DNA of 64,000 nucleotides from Stenotrophomonas sp. Iso1 (GCF_027497995.1 NZ_JAODBT010000001.1:1240001-1304000), one strand, 5' to 3'; shown: positions 35,207 through 44,754, numbered from the stretch's first letter. A program made the numbers and translations. The notes: generated by a model from the letters alone, not told the origin.

Positions 35207-38200
35207 ATGGAATACAGGAAGTCGGTGCGTATGCGGTGGGCGGCGGTCGCTTTTGCGGCGTTGGCCTTGATTGCAGGATGCAAACGGAATGAAACCGGAC
35301 AGCTGCCCGGCGCCACGGGTGAGGCCATCGTGGCCAAGCAGGAAGAGGTCAAAGGCTTTGCCCTGCTGCGCGCCTGGCCAGACCAGCAGCGCGGTGATGG
35401 CTTGGCATTGGCCGTCGAATTCTCGCGGCCGCTGGTAGGCACGCAGGATTTCGACAAGCTGCTGCGCTTCGAGGAAAAGGTCGGCACCGATCAAAGCAGT
35501 TGGTCACTGTCCGACGACGGCAAAACCCTGCGCTATCCCTATGTGGAGGCGGCCAAGGAATACACGTTGATCATCTCGCCAGACCTGCTTGCCGCTGACG
35601 GCAACCGGCTGGGCACTGAGGTGCGGCAGAAGGTATTCACCGGTGAGTTGGATCCTGCGGTGGGCTTTGCCTCGCAGGGCAGCGTGCTGCCGTCCAAGGA
35701 CAGCCGCGGCTTACCCGTGGTGTCGGTGAACGTACCGGAGGTGGACGTCGAGTTCCTGCGCGTGCGCGAGAAAGACCTGCCCGCGTTCTTCAGCCAGTAC
35801 CAGCGCGGCGGCCGTCGTGGCAGTTGGGAGCTGGACAGCGAGTACAGCGACCGCACGCCGTTGTCCAAGCTGGCCGAGCCGGTGTACGTGAACCGCTTTG
35901 TGCTGGGTGGAAAGCAGAACGAACGTGTGCTGACCTACCTGCCGATCCAGGAAGTGAAGGAACTGCAGCAGCCTGGCCTGTATTTCGCGGTGATGAAGCG
36001 TACTGGCAGCTTTGAAGGCGAATTCGACACCGCCTTCTTCACCGTCAGTGACATCGGCCTGCACACGCGCGCCTACAAGGACACGCTGTTCGTGCACACC
36101 GCTTCGCTGGCCAATGGCGCGCCTGCGAAGAAGGTGGAGCTGAAGGTCATCGATGGCAAAGGCGAAGTGGTGCTGCGTGGGCAGACCGATGCCAATGGCA
36201 ACGCACTGCTGAACTACACGCTTGATGCCGCGCATGTGCTGGTGGCGTCCAGTGGCAACGACACCACGATGCTGGCGTTCAACCAGCCGGCTCTGGACCT
36301 GAGTGAATTTGCTGTGGCCGGGCGCCAGAACGCCGGTTTCGATGTGTTCGCCTGGTCTGGTCGTGACTTGTACCGCCCGGGCGAAACCGTGCGGGTGTCA
36401 GCCGTGCTGCGCGACAACGACGGCAAGAAACTCCCCGGCCCGGCGACGGGCGGGCAGCCGGTCTTCCTGCGGCTCAAGCAGCCCGACGGCAAGACCTTCC
36501 GCGAAACGCGGTTGCAGCCGGGCGAACAGGGGTATTTCTCGTTCGAGCAGACTATTCCGGTGGAAGCACCGACCGGCCGTTGGCAGGTGGAATTCCGCAC
36601 CGATCCGGGCAGCAAGGAGGCCGTGCAGGGCATGACCCTGCGCATCGAGGAGTTCCTGCCCGAACGCATGAAGCTGGACCTGGACAGCGCGCAGAAGACG
36701 ATCAAGCCGGGCGAGCCGCTCAAGCTGCAGGCGGATGCGGCGTACCTGTACGGCGCGCCAGCAGACGGCAACCGCTTCACTGCGCGCTTGGCGTTGACGG
36801 TGGAACAACACCCGGTGGAATCGATGCCAGGTTGGTTCTTCGGTGACCCGACGGTGCAGCTGCCGCGCGAAGCCAATGACGTGATCGATACCAAGTTCCC
36901 AGCCGACGGAAAACTGCGTGAGGATGTTGCATTGCCGGCCGACACGGGCAAGGGCACGACGGTGTCGGCGCTGGTGTCCGGCAGCGTGTATGAAACCGGT
37001 GGGCGAACCGTCACCCGCACGCTCAAGCGCGTGGTGTGGCCGGCGCAGGCACTGGTGGCCGTACGCCCGTTGTTCAGTGATGCCGACGGTGCCGATGCCA
37101 ACGCCAACGCGCGTTTTGAGCTGATGCGAGTGGATGCCGAGGGCAAGCCACAGCCGGCCAAGGGATTGAAGATCACCTTGGTACGCGAGCTGCGTGATTA
37201 CCACTGGACCTACACCGATAACAGCTGGGACTACAACTTCACCCGTCGTTTCGAGAACAAGGACACCCGCACGCTCGACGCTGGCACCAGCTCGGCCAAG
37301 TTTGATTTCCCGGTCGAGTGGGGCGAGTACCGAGTGGATGTGTTCGACCCGGGCACCGGGCTGACCACGCGTTATCCGTTCCGCGCTGGTTGGAGCTGGG
37401 ACGACGACAACCGTGGTCTCGATGCACGCCCGGACAAGGTCAAGGTAGCGCTGGACAAGACGGCTTACCGTGCTGGCGACACGCTCAAGGTGACGGTGAC
37501 GCCGCCGCATGCCGGCCGTGGCCTGCTGATGGTGGAAAGCGACCGCATGCTCTACGTGCAGGACATCGACGCCAAACCGGGCAGCACGTTTGAAATCCCG
37601 GTCACCGCCGATTGGGAGCGGCATGACGTCTATGTCACCGCGCTGGTGTTCCGTGGCGGCAGTGCGCCGAGCAAGATCACCCCGGCACGCGCGGTAGGCG
37701 TGGTGCATGTGCCGATGGACCGCAGTGATCGTCGCATCGCGGTGGGGCTGATCGCACCCAAACAGATGCGCCCAGAGCAGCCGATGGCGGTGACGGTCAG
37801 CGCACCGGAACTGGCGGGCAAGCAGGCGCATGTCACGGTGTCAGCGGTGGACGTGGGCATCCTCAACATCACCCGTTTCGCGGTGCCGGATGCACCGGCG
37901 CACTTCTTCGCCCAGCGCCGTCTGGGAGTGGATGCGTATGACATCTATGGCCGAGTGATCGAGAGCTTCGAAGGTAACAGCGGCAAGCTGAAGTTCGGCG
38001 GCGACATGGCATTGGCGGCGCTGCCGCAGGCCAAACGTCCGACCGCGCGGGTGCAGACCGTTGACCTGTTCTCCGGGCCGGTGGCGCTGGATGCCAAGGG
38101 CAATGCGCGGGTCAATCTGCAGGTGCCTGACTTCAACGGCACGCTGCGCGTATCGGCGATGGTTTACACCGACGAGCGTTACGGTAACCGCGACGTTGAA

Positions 38201-40126
38201 ACGCTGGTGCGCGCGCCGATCCTGGCCGAGGCCAGCATGCCGCGGGTGATGGCGCCGGGTGACCGCAGCACCGTCACCCTGGACGTTCAGAACTTCACCG
38301 GCAAACCGGGTGAGTTCACGGTACGGGTGGACGGCGAAGGCCCGCTGGGTATCGCCGAATCCGCACGCAGGGTGCAGTTGGCCGCCGATGCCAAGAGCAC
38401 CTTGAGCTTTCCGCTGAGCGCGCAGGAAGGCTACAGCGTGGCCAAGGTGCGGGTGCGGGTAGACGGCAATGGCTTCAAGGTGGACCGCCGGTATGACCTG
38501 CCGGTACGTGCGGCGTGGCCGCAGGTGCTGCGTGCACAGACGCGCACGCTGGACCCGTTGGCACCGGTCACGCTGGACAGCGATTTCGCCAGTGGCTTGA
38601 TGGCCGGCTCGGTCAATGCACGCATGCTGGTCAGTGCCTTGCCGCCGATTCCCTTCGCCTCGGCGCTGCAGGGTGCACTGAACTATCCCTATGGCTGCGC
38701 GGAGCAGACCACCAGCAAGGGCTATGCGGCGCTGATGCTGGACCAGGCCACCTCGACCATGCTCGGCGCTGACGGGCTGGATGCCAAGGCACGCAATGAA
38801 CGCATGGAAGGCGCGTTCGGGCGACTGGCATCGATGCAGGTAGCCAACGGCAACTTCTCGATGTGGGGGGACGACGACTACATCAATCCGGCGCTGACCC
38901 CGTACATCGCCGAGTTCCTGCTGGATGCCAAGGATGCCGGCTTCGCTGTGCCGGACAACCTGCTGCAGAAGGCGTTGAATCGCATCAGCGAAGACCTGCT
39001 CAGCGGTGGTAACCAGTTCTACGGGCAGGACCGTCGTGATTCGCTGAAGTTCGCCAATCAGGCGTATTCGGGCTACGTGCTGGCGCGGGTCAACCGGGCA
39101 CCGTTGGGTACGCTGCGCACGTTGTGGGACAACGAACGCAGCAAGGCGGCGACGGGCTTGTCGCTGGTGCATCTGGGCGTGGCGTTGTCGCTGCAGGGCG
39201 ACAGCAAGCGTGGCCAGGCGGCAATTGCGGCCGGCTTTGCCAAGTCCGCGACGGACCGTCCCGCCTATTTCGGCGATTACGGCAGTCCGCTGCGCGACGA
39301 TGCATTGATGATTGCGCTGCTGCACGAGCGTGGCCTGGCCAAGCCGGAGTACGACGCACGCGTGGTGAGCCTGGGGCGCGAAATGGATGCGCGTCGCAAC
39401 AGCGGCTGGCTGTGGTTGAGCACGCAGGAGCAGGTGGCGCTGGCACGTCTGGGCAAGGCGTTGATGGCCAACCAGAAGAAGCTGGTGTCCGGCGAGTTGG
39501 CAATCGGTGAGAAGACCGAGACCATCGAGGCACGCAAGGTGTTTGCGCGTGTGTTCGATACGGCACAGCTGGCGCAGGGCGTACGTTTCTCGCCGCAGGG
39601 CGAGGCGCCGATGTTCGCCAGCCTGGAAGTGGCGGGTATTCCGCGCCAGGCGCCGGCACCGGACAACACCCACATCGGCATCGAACGCAGCTGGTATGGC
39701 ACCGATGGCAAGCCGTGGTCGCCGCGCCCGTTGAAGGAGGGCGAGGCGCTGATCGTGCGCCTGAGCATCACGGCCGGTACCTCGATGCCTGATGCATTGG
39801 TCACCGACCTGCTGCCCGCCGGCCTGGAGATTGAGAACTTCAATCTGGGCGATGCCAAACAGTGGGCCGACGTGGTCGTGGATGGCGTGGAAATCAGCGA
39901 CCGCTCACGCGCAGCCGACGTCAAGCATGAAGAGTTCCGTGACGACCGCTACGTGGCGGCATTGAATCTGTCGCGCGGCAACAAGGCACATGTGTTCTAC
40001 CTGGTGCGCGCGGTAACGCCGGGTACCTACACCGTGCCGCCGCCGTTGGCTGAGGACATGTATCGCCCGGACCTGCGTGGCGTGGGGCGTTCCAATCCGA
40101 CCACCATCACGGTGGTGCAGCCCTAA
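35207..40126 (+). CDS. Bacterial alpha-2-macroglobulin lipoprotein (ECAM/YfhM type)
   Basis: 1639 residues, about the length of E. coli YfhM. GAGGA precedes the ATG; lipobox LIAGC (Cys25) anchors it in the periplasm. An array of MG domains is followed by the thioester domain with PYGCAEQTTSKGYAAL: Cys1164 to Gln1167 form the reactive CxEQ thioester, unlike the thioester-less YfaS group. When a protease cuts the bait region the thioester traps it covalently. A C-terminal receptor-like domain closes the protein. It lies directly before pbpC, the classic pairing of protease trap with cell-wall repair. Confidence 0.96.
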   Translation: MEYRKSVRMRWAAVAFAALALIAGCKRNETGQLPGATGEAIVAKQEEVKGFALLRAWPDQQRGDGLALAVEFSRPLVGTQDFDKLLRFEEKVGTDQSSWSLSDDGKTLRYPYVEAAKEYTLIISPDLLAADGNRLGTEVRQKVFTGELDPAVGFASQGSVLPSKDSRGLPVVSVNVPEVDVEFLRVREKDLPAFFSQYQRGGRRGSWELDSEYSDRTPLSKLAEPVYVNRFVLGGKQNERVLTYLPIQEVKELQQPGLYFAVMKRTGSFEGEFDTAFFTVSDIGLHTRAYKDTLFVHTASLANGAPAKKVELKVIDGKGEVVLRGQTDANGNALLNYTLDAAHVLVASSGNDTTMLAFNQPALDLSEFAVAGRQNAGFDVFAWSGRDLYRPGETVRVSAVLRDNDGKKLPGPATGGQPVFLRLKQPDGKTFRETRLQPGEQGYFSFEQTIPVEAPTGRWQVEFRTDPGSKEAVQGMTLRIEEFLPERMKLDLDSAQKTIKPGEPLKLQADAAYLYGAPADGNRFTARLALTVEQHPVESMPGWFFGDPTVQLPREANDVIDTKFPADGKLREDVALPADTGKGTTVSALVSGSVYETGGRTVTRTLKRVVWPAQALVAVRPLFSDADGADANANARFELMRVDAEGKPQPAKGLKITLVRELRDYHWTYTDNSWDYNFTRRFENKDTRTLDAGTSSAKFDFPVEWGEYRVDVFDPGTGLTTRYPFRAGWSWDDDNRGLDARPDKVKVALDKTAYRAGDTLKVTVTPPHAGRGLLMVESDRMLYVQDIDAKPGSTFEIPVTADWERHDVYVTALVFRGGSAPSKITPARAVGVVHVPMDRSDRRIAVGLIAPKQMRPEQPMAVTVSAPELAGKQAHVTVSAVDVGILNITRFAVPDAPAHFFAQRRLGVDAYDIYGRVIESFEGNSGKLKFGGDMALAALPQAKRPTARVQTVDLFSGPVALDAKGNARVNLQVPDFNGTLRVSAMVYTDERYGNRDVETLVRAPILAEASMPRVMAPGDRSTVTLDVQNFTGKPGEFTVRVDGEGPLGIAESARRVQLAADAKSTLSFPLSAQEGYSVAKVRVRVDGNGFKVDRRYDLPVRAAWPQVLRAQTRTLDPLAPVTLDSDFASGLMAGSVNARMLVSALPPIPFASALQGALNYPYGCAEQTTSKGYAALMLDQATSTMLGADGLDAKARNERMEGAFGRLASMQVANGNFSMWGDDDYINPALTPYIAEFLLDAKDAGFAVPDNLLQKALNRISEDLLSGGNQFYGQDRRDSLKFANQAYSGYVLARVNRAPLGTLRTLWDNERSKAATGLSLVHLGVALSLQGDSKRGQAAIAAGFAKSATDRPAYFGDYGSPLRDDALMIALLHERGLAKPEYDARVVSLGREMDARRNSGWLWLSTQEQVALARLGKALMANQKKLVSGELAIGEKTETIEARKVFARVFDTAQLAQGVRFSPQGEAPMFASLEVAGIPRQAPAPDNTHIGIERSWYGTDGKPWSPRPLKEGEALIVRLSITAGTSMPDALVTDLLPAGLEIENFNLGDAKQWADVVVDGVEISDRSRAADVKHEEFRDDRYVAALNLSRGNKAHVFYLVRAVTPGTYTVPPPLAEDMYRPDLRGVGRSNPTTITVVQP

Positions 40127-40150
40127 TCGGCATGCGCGTCTCTGTGCGCT

Positions 40151-40177
40151 CTCCCTTACGTCGAAGACGTAGGGGAG
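40151..40177. repeat. Hairpin in the macroglobulin-pbpC gap
   Basis: CTCCCTTACGTC-GAA-GACGTAGGGGAG, 12 pairs with one G-U. No T-run follows, so it is more likely an mRNA-stabilising or attenuating hairpin than a terminator. Confidence 0.5.
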
Positions 40178-40315
40178 GGTCGGCGATGCTGCGTAGAAGT
40201 GCCATCGGCCGCGAAGCTGACCGTGCTTCGGCAACGCGAATGCACGCATGCGTGCATCGTCGTAGCGGTGACCTCTGCCGAATTTACGACCAAGGTCGCT
40301 CCACAACCTCTGCAG

Positions 40316-42724
40316 ATGACGATTGAAGAGCAAGCCCGAGTGAACACGCGCATCCAATGGCTGAGGAATGTTGGCATCCGCCTGCGCGCCGCTTTCACGC
40401 TTCGCTACATGCGCTGGGGAGCTGCAGTACTTCTCTCGCTGTTGCTTGTCCTTGATCTGGCTTTCCCGCCGCCACTGCCGAAGTCGCGCGATACCAGCAC
40501 GTTGGTGGTGGCCAGTGATGGCACGCCGCTGCGCGCCTTCGCCGATGCCGAAGGTGTGTGGCGTTATCCGGCCGATGCCAAAACGGTGTCGCCGTTGTAT
40601 TTGCAGGCGCTGCTTACCTACGAAGACCGTTGGTTCTGGCGGCATCCGGGCGTCAACCCGTGGGCGTTGCTGCGCGCGGGCAAGCAGTGGCTGCTGGAGC
40701 GGCGCATTGTCTCCGGCGGCTCCACGCTCACCATGCAGGTGGCGCGCATCCTTGATCCACACACGCGCACGCCGTGGGGAAAGCTCAAGCAGCTGTTACG
40801 TGCGGTGCAATTGGAAGTGCATCTGAGCAAGGGCGAGATTCTGGATCTGTATCTGGAACGCGCGCCCTATGGCGGCACCATCGAAGGCGTGGAAGCGGCC
40901 AGCTGGGCGTATCTGGGTAAATCCGCTGCACGTCTGTCGCAGGCGGAAGCGGCATTGCTGGCGGTACTGCCGCAGTCGCCGAGCCGCTTGCGCCCGGATC
41001 GTCATCCGGAAGCGGCGCAACGCGCCCGCGACAAAGTGCTGGTACGCATGGCTGAGCTGGGCGTGTGGTCGGCCGATGATGTCGCCGATGCGCGCATTGA
41101 ACCGGTGGTGGCGCGCTCACTGAAACAGCCGCTGTACGCCGCGCTGCTGGCGCAGCGGTTGCGCAGCCAGCAACCCCGCGTGGCGCATATCCAGACCACC
41201 ATCGACAGTGGCCTGCAGCGCATGCTGGAAGAGCGCGTTTCTTCATATTTTTCACAACTGCCTGAGCGTACGTCGGCCGCGCTCCTGGTGATGGACAACG
41301 CCACGCTGGAAGCGCGCGCCTACGTTGGCTCGGTCGCCTTCGGCGACAAGGCACGGCTGGGCCATGTCGACATGGTGCAGGCATGGCGGTCACCCGGTTC
41401 CACCCTCAAGCCGTTTCTGTATGGCATGGCGCTGGATGATGGACTGATTCATTCGGAAAGCCTGTTGATGGATGCGCCGCAGAGCTTCGGTGGCTATCGC
41501 CCGGGCAATTTCGACGCGGCGTTCAACGGGCCGGTGGGTGCGGCCAGTGCGCTGCGTTTGTCGTTGAACGTGCCGGTGGTGGATCTGCTGGACCGCGTCG
41601 GGCCGTCGCGCTTCACTGCGCGCCTGGCCAATGCCGGCGTCACTTTGAAATTTCCCCACGGTGCGCAACCCAATCTGGCAGTGATCCTCGGCGGCACCGG
41701 TGCGCGGCTTGAAGGGCTGGTTGGCGCGTTCGCTTCACTCAACCGTGGCGGTATCGCCGGCCGCGTGCGTTACACGCCGCAGGACCCGCGCATTGAGCGG
41801 CGCATGATGTCCGATGGCGCGGCGTGGATCGTGCGGGACATCCTGCAGTCCAATCCACGTCCCGGTTATGGCGTAGGTACGTTCGACACCGGTAGTCGTC
41901 CCCGCGTGGCCTGGAAAACCGGCACCAGCTACGGTTACCGCGATGCTTGGGCGATTGGTAGCACGCAGCACTACACGGTGGGTGTGTGGGTGGGGCGGCC
42001 GGATGGCACGCCGTTGCCGGGCCAGTACGGCGCGGTGACCGCATTGCCGTTGATGTTCGAGGTGATCGACAGCCTACCGCGACAGGGCGGCGACAACGCT
42101 GCACACGCGGTGCCGGCCAGCGTCAGCGAGGTGGATATCTGTTGGCCGCTGGGGATTGCTGCCGAGCAGACACCACCGGGCATGTGCCAGCGTCGGTTCC
42201 CGGCGATGGTGCTTGATGGTGTGATACCGCCGACCTTCCCAGAACGCGACGCGCGCCTGTGGCAGGCGGGCAGGGTGCGTTTTCAGGTCGATACAAAGAG
42301 CGGTCAGCGGATTTCGGCCAGCTGTGAAGGGCACGAGCAACGCGAAGATCGCGAGATTGCACGGTGGCCGGCGCTGGCTTCACCGTGGCTGTCGGTTGCA
42401 CAACGGCAGGCGCAGCAGCTGCCCCCGTTGGCGCAGGATTGCCTGGATGATGGGCGGCAGTCCGATGGTGTGCTGCATATCGAAGGACTCAACGACAAAG
42501 CGATTCTGGCGCGCCCGCCCGGTGCAACGCACGGGCCGCGACTGCAGCTGCGCGCGCTGGGCAGTGAGGCGTCGATCGAATGGTTGCTGGACGGGCGCTG
42601 GATAGCGCAGACGCGTGGAACGCGCGTGTTCACGCGTGACTTTGAGGAAGCCGGCGAACACACACTCACCGCGCTTGCCGAAGACGGCGCATGGACACGC
42701 GTTCGCTTCCGGGTGGTGCAGTAG
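40316..42724 (+). CDS. pbpC: Penicillin-binding protein 1C
   Basis: About 802-residue class A PBP with one membrane segment (GAAVLLSLLLVLDLAFPPP). Glycosyltransferase domain: ALLTYEDRWFWRHPGVNP (catalytic Glu) and SGGSTLTMQVARIL. Transpeptidase domain: SxxK SPGSTLKPFLYG, SxN SLNVPVVDLL and WKTGTSYGYRDAW. Then the PBP1C-specific C-terminal domain (CQRRFPAMVLDG onward, BiPBP_C). All catalytic motifs are intact. The start is uncertain within about 40 residues; the ATG giving MTIEEQARVN was chosen. Downstream of the macroglobulin gene by 189 bp, same strand, as in E. coli. Confidence 0.95.
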   Translation: MTIEEQARVNTRIQWLRNVGIRLRAAFTLRYMRWGAAVLLSLLLVLDLAFPPPLPKSRDTSTLVVASDGTPLRAFADAEGVWRYPADAKTVSPLYLQALLTYEDRWFWRHPGVNPWALLRAGKQWLLERRIVSGGSTLTMQVARILDPHTRTPWGKLKQLLRAVQLEVHLSKGEILDLYLERAPYGGTIEGVEAASWAYLGKSAARLSQAEAALLAVLPQSPSRLRPDRHPEAAQRARDKVLVRMAELGVWSADDVADARIEPVVARSLKQPLYAALLAQRLRSQQPRVAHIQTTIDSGLQRMLEERVSSYFSQLPERTSAALLVMDNATLEARAYVGSVAFGDKARLGHVDMVQAWRSPGSTLKPFLYGMALDDGLIHSESLLMDAPQSFGGYRPGNFDAAFNGPVGAASALRLSLNVPVVDLLDRVGPSRFTARLANAGVTLKFPHGAQPNLAVILGGTGARLEGLVGAFASLNRGGIAGRVRYTPQDPRIERRMMSDGAAWIVRDILQSNPRPGYGVGTFDTGSRPRVAWKTGTSYGYRDAWAIGSTQHYTVGVWVGRPDGTPLPGQYGAVTALPLMFEVIDSLPRQGGDNAAHAVPASVSEVDICWPLGIAAEQTPPGMCQRRFPAMVLDGVIPPTFPERDARLWQAGRVRFQVDTKSGQRISASCEGHEQREDREIARWPALASPWLSVAQRQAQQLPPLAQDCLDDGRQSDGVLHIEGLNDKAILARPPGATHGPRLQLRALGSEASIEWLLDGRWIAQTRGTRVFTRDFEEAGEHTLTALAEDGAWTRVRFRVVQ

Positions 42725-42796
42725 CAGGCGTCAGCCGGTCCCTGTCAGTGCCGGTGCGTAGCAGAGGGTGCGCGCGCGGTGGCGCGGGTGGCGCGT

Positions 42797-42907
42797 TCAG
42801 GCGACGTGGCAACCTGCGCGCAGCAGGCCAGGTGTTTCATTGAACAAGCGCAGGTCGATCAAACACCCGCATAGCGTGTCGAGGATGTCGAACGTGGCTT
42901 CATCCTC
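42797..42907 (-). pseudogene. Decayed copy of the 3' end of the HD-GYP gene
   Basis: 36 codons plus stop reading FDILDTLCGCLIDLRLF...PGLLRAG, matching the C-terminus of the gene at 44033-44650 (LDILDKQRGRLIDPRLF...LGLLHAG). DNA identity is also clear, for example GTCGATCAA and TGTCGAGGATGTCGA in both. It has no start and begins 25 bp after the map stop. Same orientation as the intact gene, so the two form an imperfect direct repeat flanking the ParD-like/Map pair. Confidence 0.8.
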
Positions 42908-42931
42908 GATCGCAAAATCCGCGAAGGCTGC

Positions 42932-43723
42932 TTACCGGATGTTTCCCGGAACAGTCGCCAGCAATGCCTGTTCTTCCTGCCGCAACGTCAAGACCCGCAC
43001 CCCGTCTTCGGTCACTTCCACCGTGTGCTCGCATTGCGCGGACAGCTTTCCATCGCGGGTGGTCACCGTCCAGCCGTCGTCGCTGCTGTCGATGGCCGCG
43101 CGGCCCTGATTGATCATCGGTTCGATGGTGAACGTCATGCCCGCCTGCAGCACCAGGCCTGCACCTCGCCGGCCGTAGTGCAACACCTGGGGGTCTTCGT
43201 GCATCTCGCGACCGATGCCGTGCCCACAGTATTCCTTGACCACGGAGTAGCCGCAGTCTTTTGCGTGGCGCTGGATGGCGAAACCGATGTCGCCGAGCGT
43301 TGCTCCCGGCCGTACCGTCGCGATGCCTTTCCACATGGCGTCGCGGGTGCTGTTCACCAGACGCCTGGCTTGATGGCTGACCTCGCCGATCAGGTACATC
43401 TTGCTGGAGTCGGCGATGTAGCCGTTCTTCTCCAGGGTGATGTCCAGGTTGACGATGCTGCCATTGCGCAGGATGTCCGACGCGGACGGCACGCCGTGGC
43501 AGACGACGTTGTCGATGGAGCTGTTGAGCACATATGCGAACCCGTATTGTCCCTTGCTGGCAGGGCGGGCCTTCAGCTCATGCACGATGAAGCGCTCGAC
43601 CCAGTCGTTGACCTGCAGCGTGGTCATGCCTTCCAGGGACAGTTGATCCAGCGCCTCGAACACCAGGGCGAGCAAGCGACCAGATTCGGCCATGAATGCC
43701 AGTTCGTGCGGCTGTTTGATCAT
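42932..43723 (-). CDS. map: Type I methionine aminopeptidase, accessory copy
   Basis: 263-residue enzyme that removes N-terminal Met from nascent proteins. All metal ligands are present at constant offset from E. coli Map: His76 (VVCHGVPS), Asp94 (VNLDITL), Asp105 (IADSSKMYLIG), His168 (YCGHGIGREMHEDP), Glu201 (FTIEPMIN) and Glu232 (SAQCEHTVEV). Translation is coupled by an ATGA overlap to the ParD-like gene. A housekeeping map is normally next to rpsB/tsf, which are not here, so this is probably a second copy. Whether it acts as a toxin, a resistance allele or a specialised processing enzyme is open. Confidence 0.93.
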   Translation of the reverse strand: MIKQPHELAFMAESGRLLALVFEALDQLSLEGMTTLQVNDWVERFIVHELKARPASKGQYGFAYVLNSSIDNVVCHGVPSASDILRNGSIVNLDITLEKNGYIADSSKMYLIGEVSHQARRLVNSTRDAMWKGIATVRPGATLGDIGFAIQRHAKDCGYSVVKEYCGHGIGREMHEDPQVLHYGRRGAGLVLQAGMTFTIEPMINQGRAAIDSSDDGWTVTTRDGKLSAQCEHTVEVTEDGVRVLTLRQEEQALLATVPGNIR

Positions 43724-43932
43724 GATTCGGCGGCCGTCAATGCTGCCGGGCGCACGCCTGCAGCGGTGAGTTCGCGGACAACGATCTCGTGGAAGCTAAG
43801 TTGCGGATTCAGCTCGCACAGCATGCCGATCTTGATCCAGAAGCCGGCCTGGGCATTGATGGAGCGGCCAGAAACCGAGCTGGCCTTGCGGATGTTGTCG
43901 TGCAGCTCGTCGTCGATGTTTACGATGCCCAT
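43720..43932 (-). CDS. ParD-like ribbon-helix-helix protein
   Basis: 70 residues, beginning MGIVNIDDELHDNIRKASSV and continuing SINAQAGFWIKIGMLCELNP, the pattern of the ParD-like antitoxin family (short beta strand followed by two helices). The C-terminal segment (FHEIVVRELTAAGVRPA) would be the partner-binding tail. Located between a palindromic operator and a coupled map gene, so it most likely binds the operator as a dimer or tetramer and represses its own operon. No classical ParE or other toxin gene adjoins. Confidence 0.85.
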   Translation of the reverse strand: MGIVNIDDELHDNIRKASSVSGRSINAQAGFWIKIGMLCELNPQLSFHEIVVRELTAAGVRPAALTAAES

Positions 43933-43949
43933 GGCTGGCCCAGATCATT

Positions 43950-43981
43950 GAATATACGAATCATATATCAATCGTATATTC
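43950..43981. promoter_or_regulatory. AT-rich palindromic operator/promoter of the ParD-like/map operon
   Basis: Perfect 10-bp arms GAATATACGA and TCGTATATTC separated by 12 bp (ATCATATATCAA). It is strikingly AT-rich in a GC-rich chromosome and ends 18 bp before the ATG. Typical size and position for an autoregulatory RHH operator. Confidence 0.78.
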
Positions 43982-44032
43982 GTCGTTGGGGGCAGGCGCT
44001 CAGGCGGGAAGTTTCCGCAACCGCTGACAACC

Positions 44033-44650
44033 TCAGGCGGCCCCGCCGCCTGCATGCAGCAGACCCAGGAATTCATCGAACAGACGCGGGTCGATCAAGC
44101 GCCCGCGCTGCTTGTCGAGGATGTCGAGTGTGAGGTCGCTCGACATCGGCTCGCGGTAGGGACGCAGCGAGGTCATCGCGTCGTAGCCGTCGACGATGGT
44201 GAGGATGCGTGACTCCATCGGGATCTCTTCACCCTGCAGACCATGCGGATACCCACTGCCATCCCAGGCTTCGTGATGATGGCGGATCAGCGTGGCCACC
44301 TGCTGCGCGTCCTCCCGGCCGGTGGCGCTGAACAAGGCCGCGCCGCGATCCGGGTGGGTGCGCATGATCGAGCGTTTGTCCTCATCCAGCTTTCCCGGAT
44401 ACAGCAGCACGTCATCGCGGATGCCGATTTTGCCGACGTCGTGAAAGCGCGCGGCAAGCACCAGATGGCCCAGGCGCGCGTCCGACAAACCACAGTGCTG
44501 GCCCATCGCGTGGGCCAACTGCGAAACGCGGTCGCAGTGGTGGTCGGTGTAGCTGTCGCGCTGGTCGAGTGCGGCGGCCAATACCGTGATGGCGCACGAG
44601 TCGTCCTGGGGAGGAATGGACAGCCCTGCGTGTACGGAGATGGATGACAT
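44033..44650 (-). CDS. Stand-alone HD-GYP domain protein
   Basis: 205 residues, nearly all HD-GYP domain: helix with HHCDRVSQLAHAMG, the HD pair in ARFHDVGKIGI (70-71), HPDRGAALF, then HHHEAWDGSGYPHGLQGEEIP (GYP at 133-135) and ILTIVDGYDAMTSLRPYR. Metal ligands appear intact, so cyclic-di-GMP phosphodiesterase activity is plausible. No receiver or sensor domain; only about 25 residues precede the domain. Its 3' end is repeated, decayed, at 42797-42907. Lies downstream of mfd on the same strand by about 100 bp. Confidence 0.9.
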   Translation of the reverse strand: MSSISVHAGLSIPPQDDSCAITVLAAALDQRDSYTDHHCDRVSQLAHAMGQHCGLSDARLGHLVLAARFHDVGKIGIRDDVLLYPGKLDEDKRSIMRTHPDRGAALFSATGREDAQQVATLIRHHHEAWDGSGYPHGLQGEEIPMESRILTIVDGYDAMTSLRPYREPMSSDLTLDILDKQRGRLIDPRLFDEFLGLLHAGGGAA

Positions 44651-44754
44651 GAAATGCAAAGCCTTGAAGAGGCTGGCCGATGATAGGCGAGGGCGCGCAT
44701 TCTCGGCGTGCCCTCGTCTTCACGCAAACCTGCCCGGAATTCCCGTTCAGGAAC

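Noticed and set aside
37841..39673. 610-residue open frame antisense to the macroglobulin gene
   Set aside because: High-GC shadow with no domain; the sense gene has lipobox, CAEQ and full length.
42932..43932. ParDE toxin-antitoxin system in the ordinary sense
   Set aside because: There is a ParD-like protein but no ParE-sized gene; the coupled gene is unmistakably a methionine aminopeptidase with all six metal ligands.
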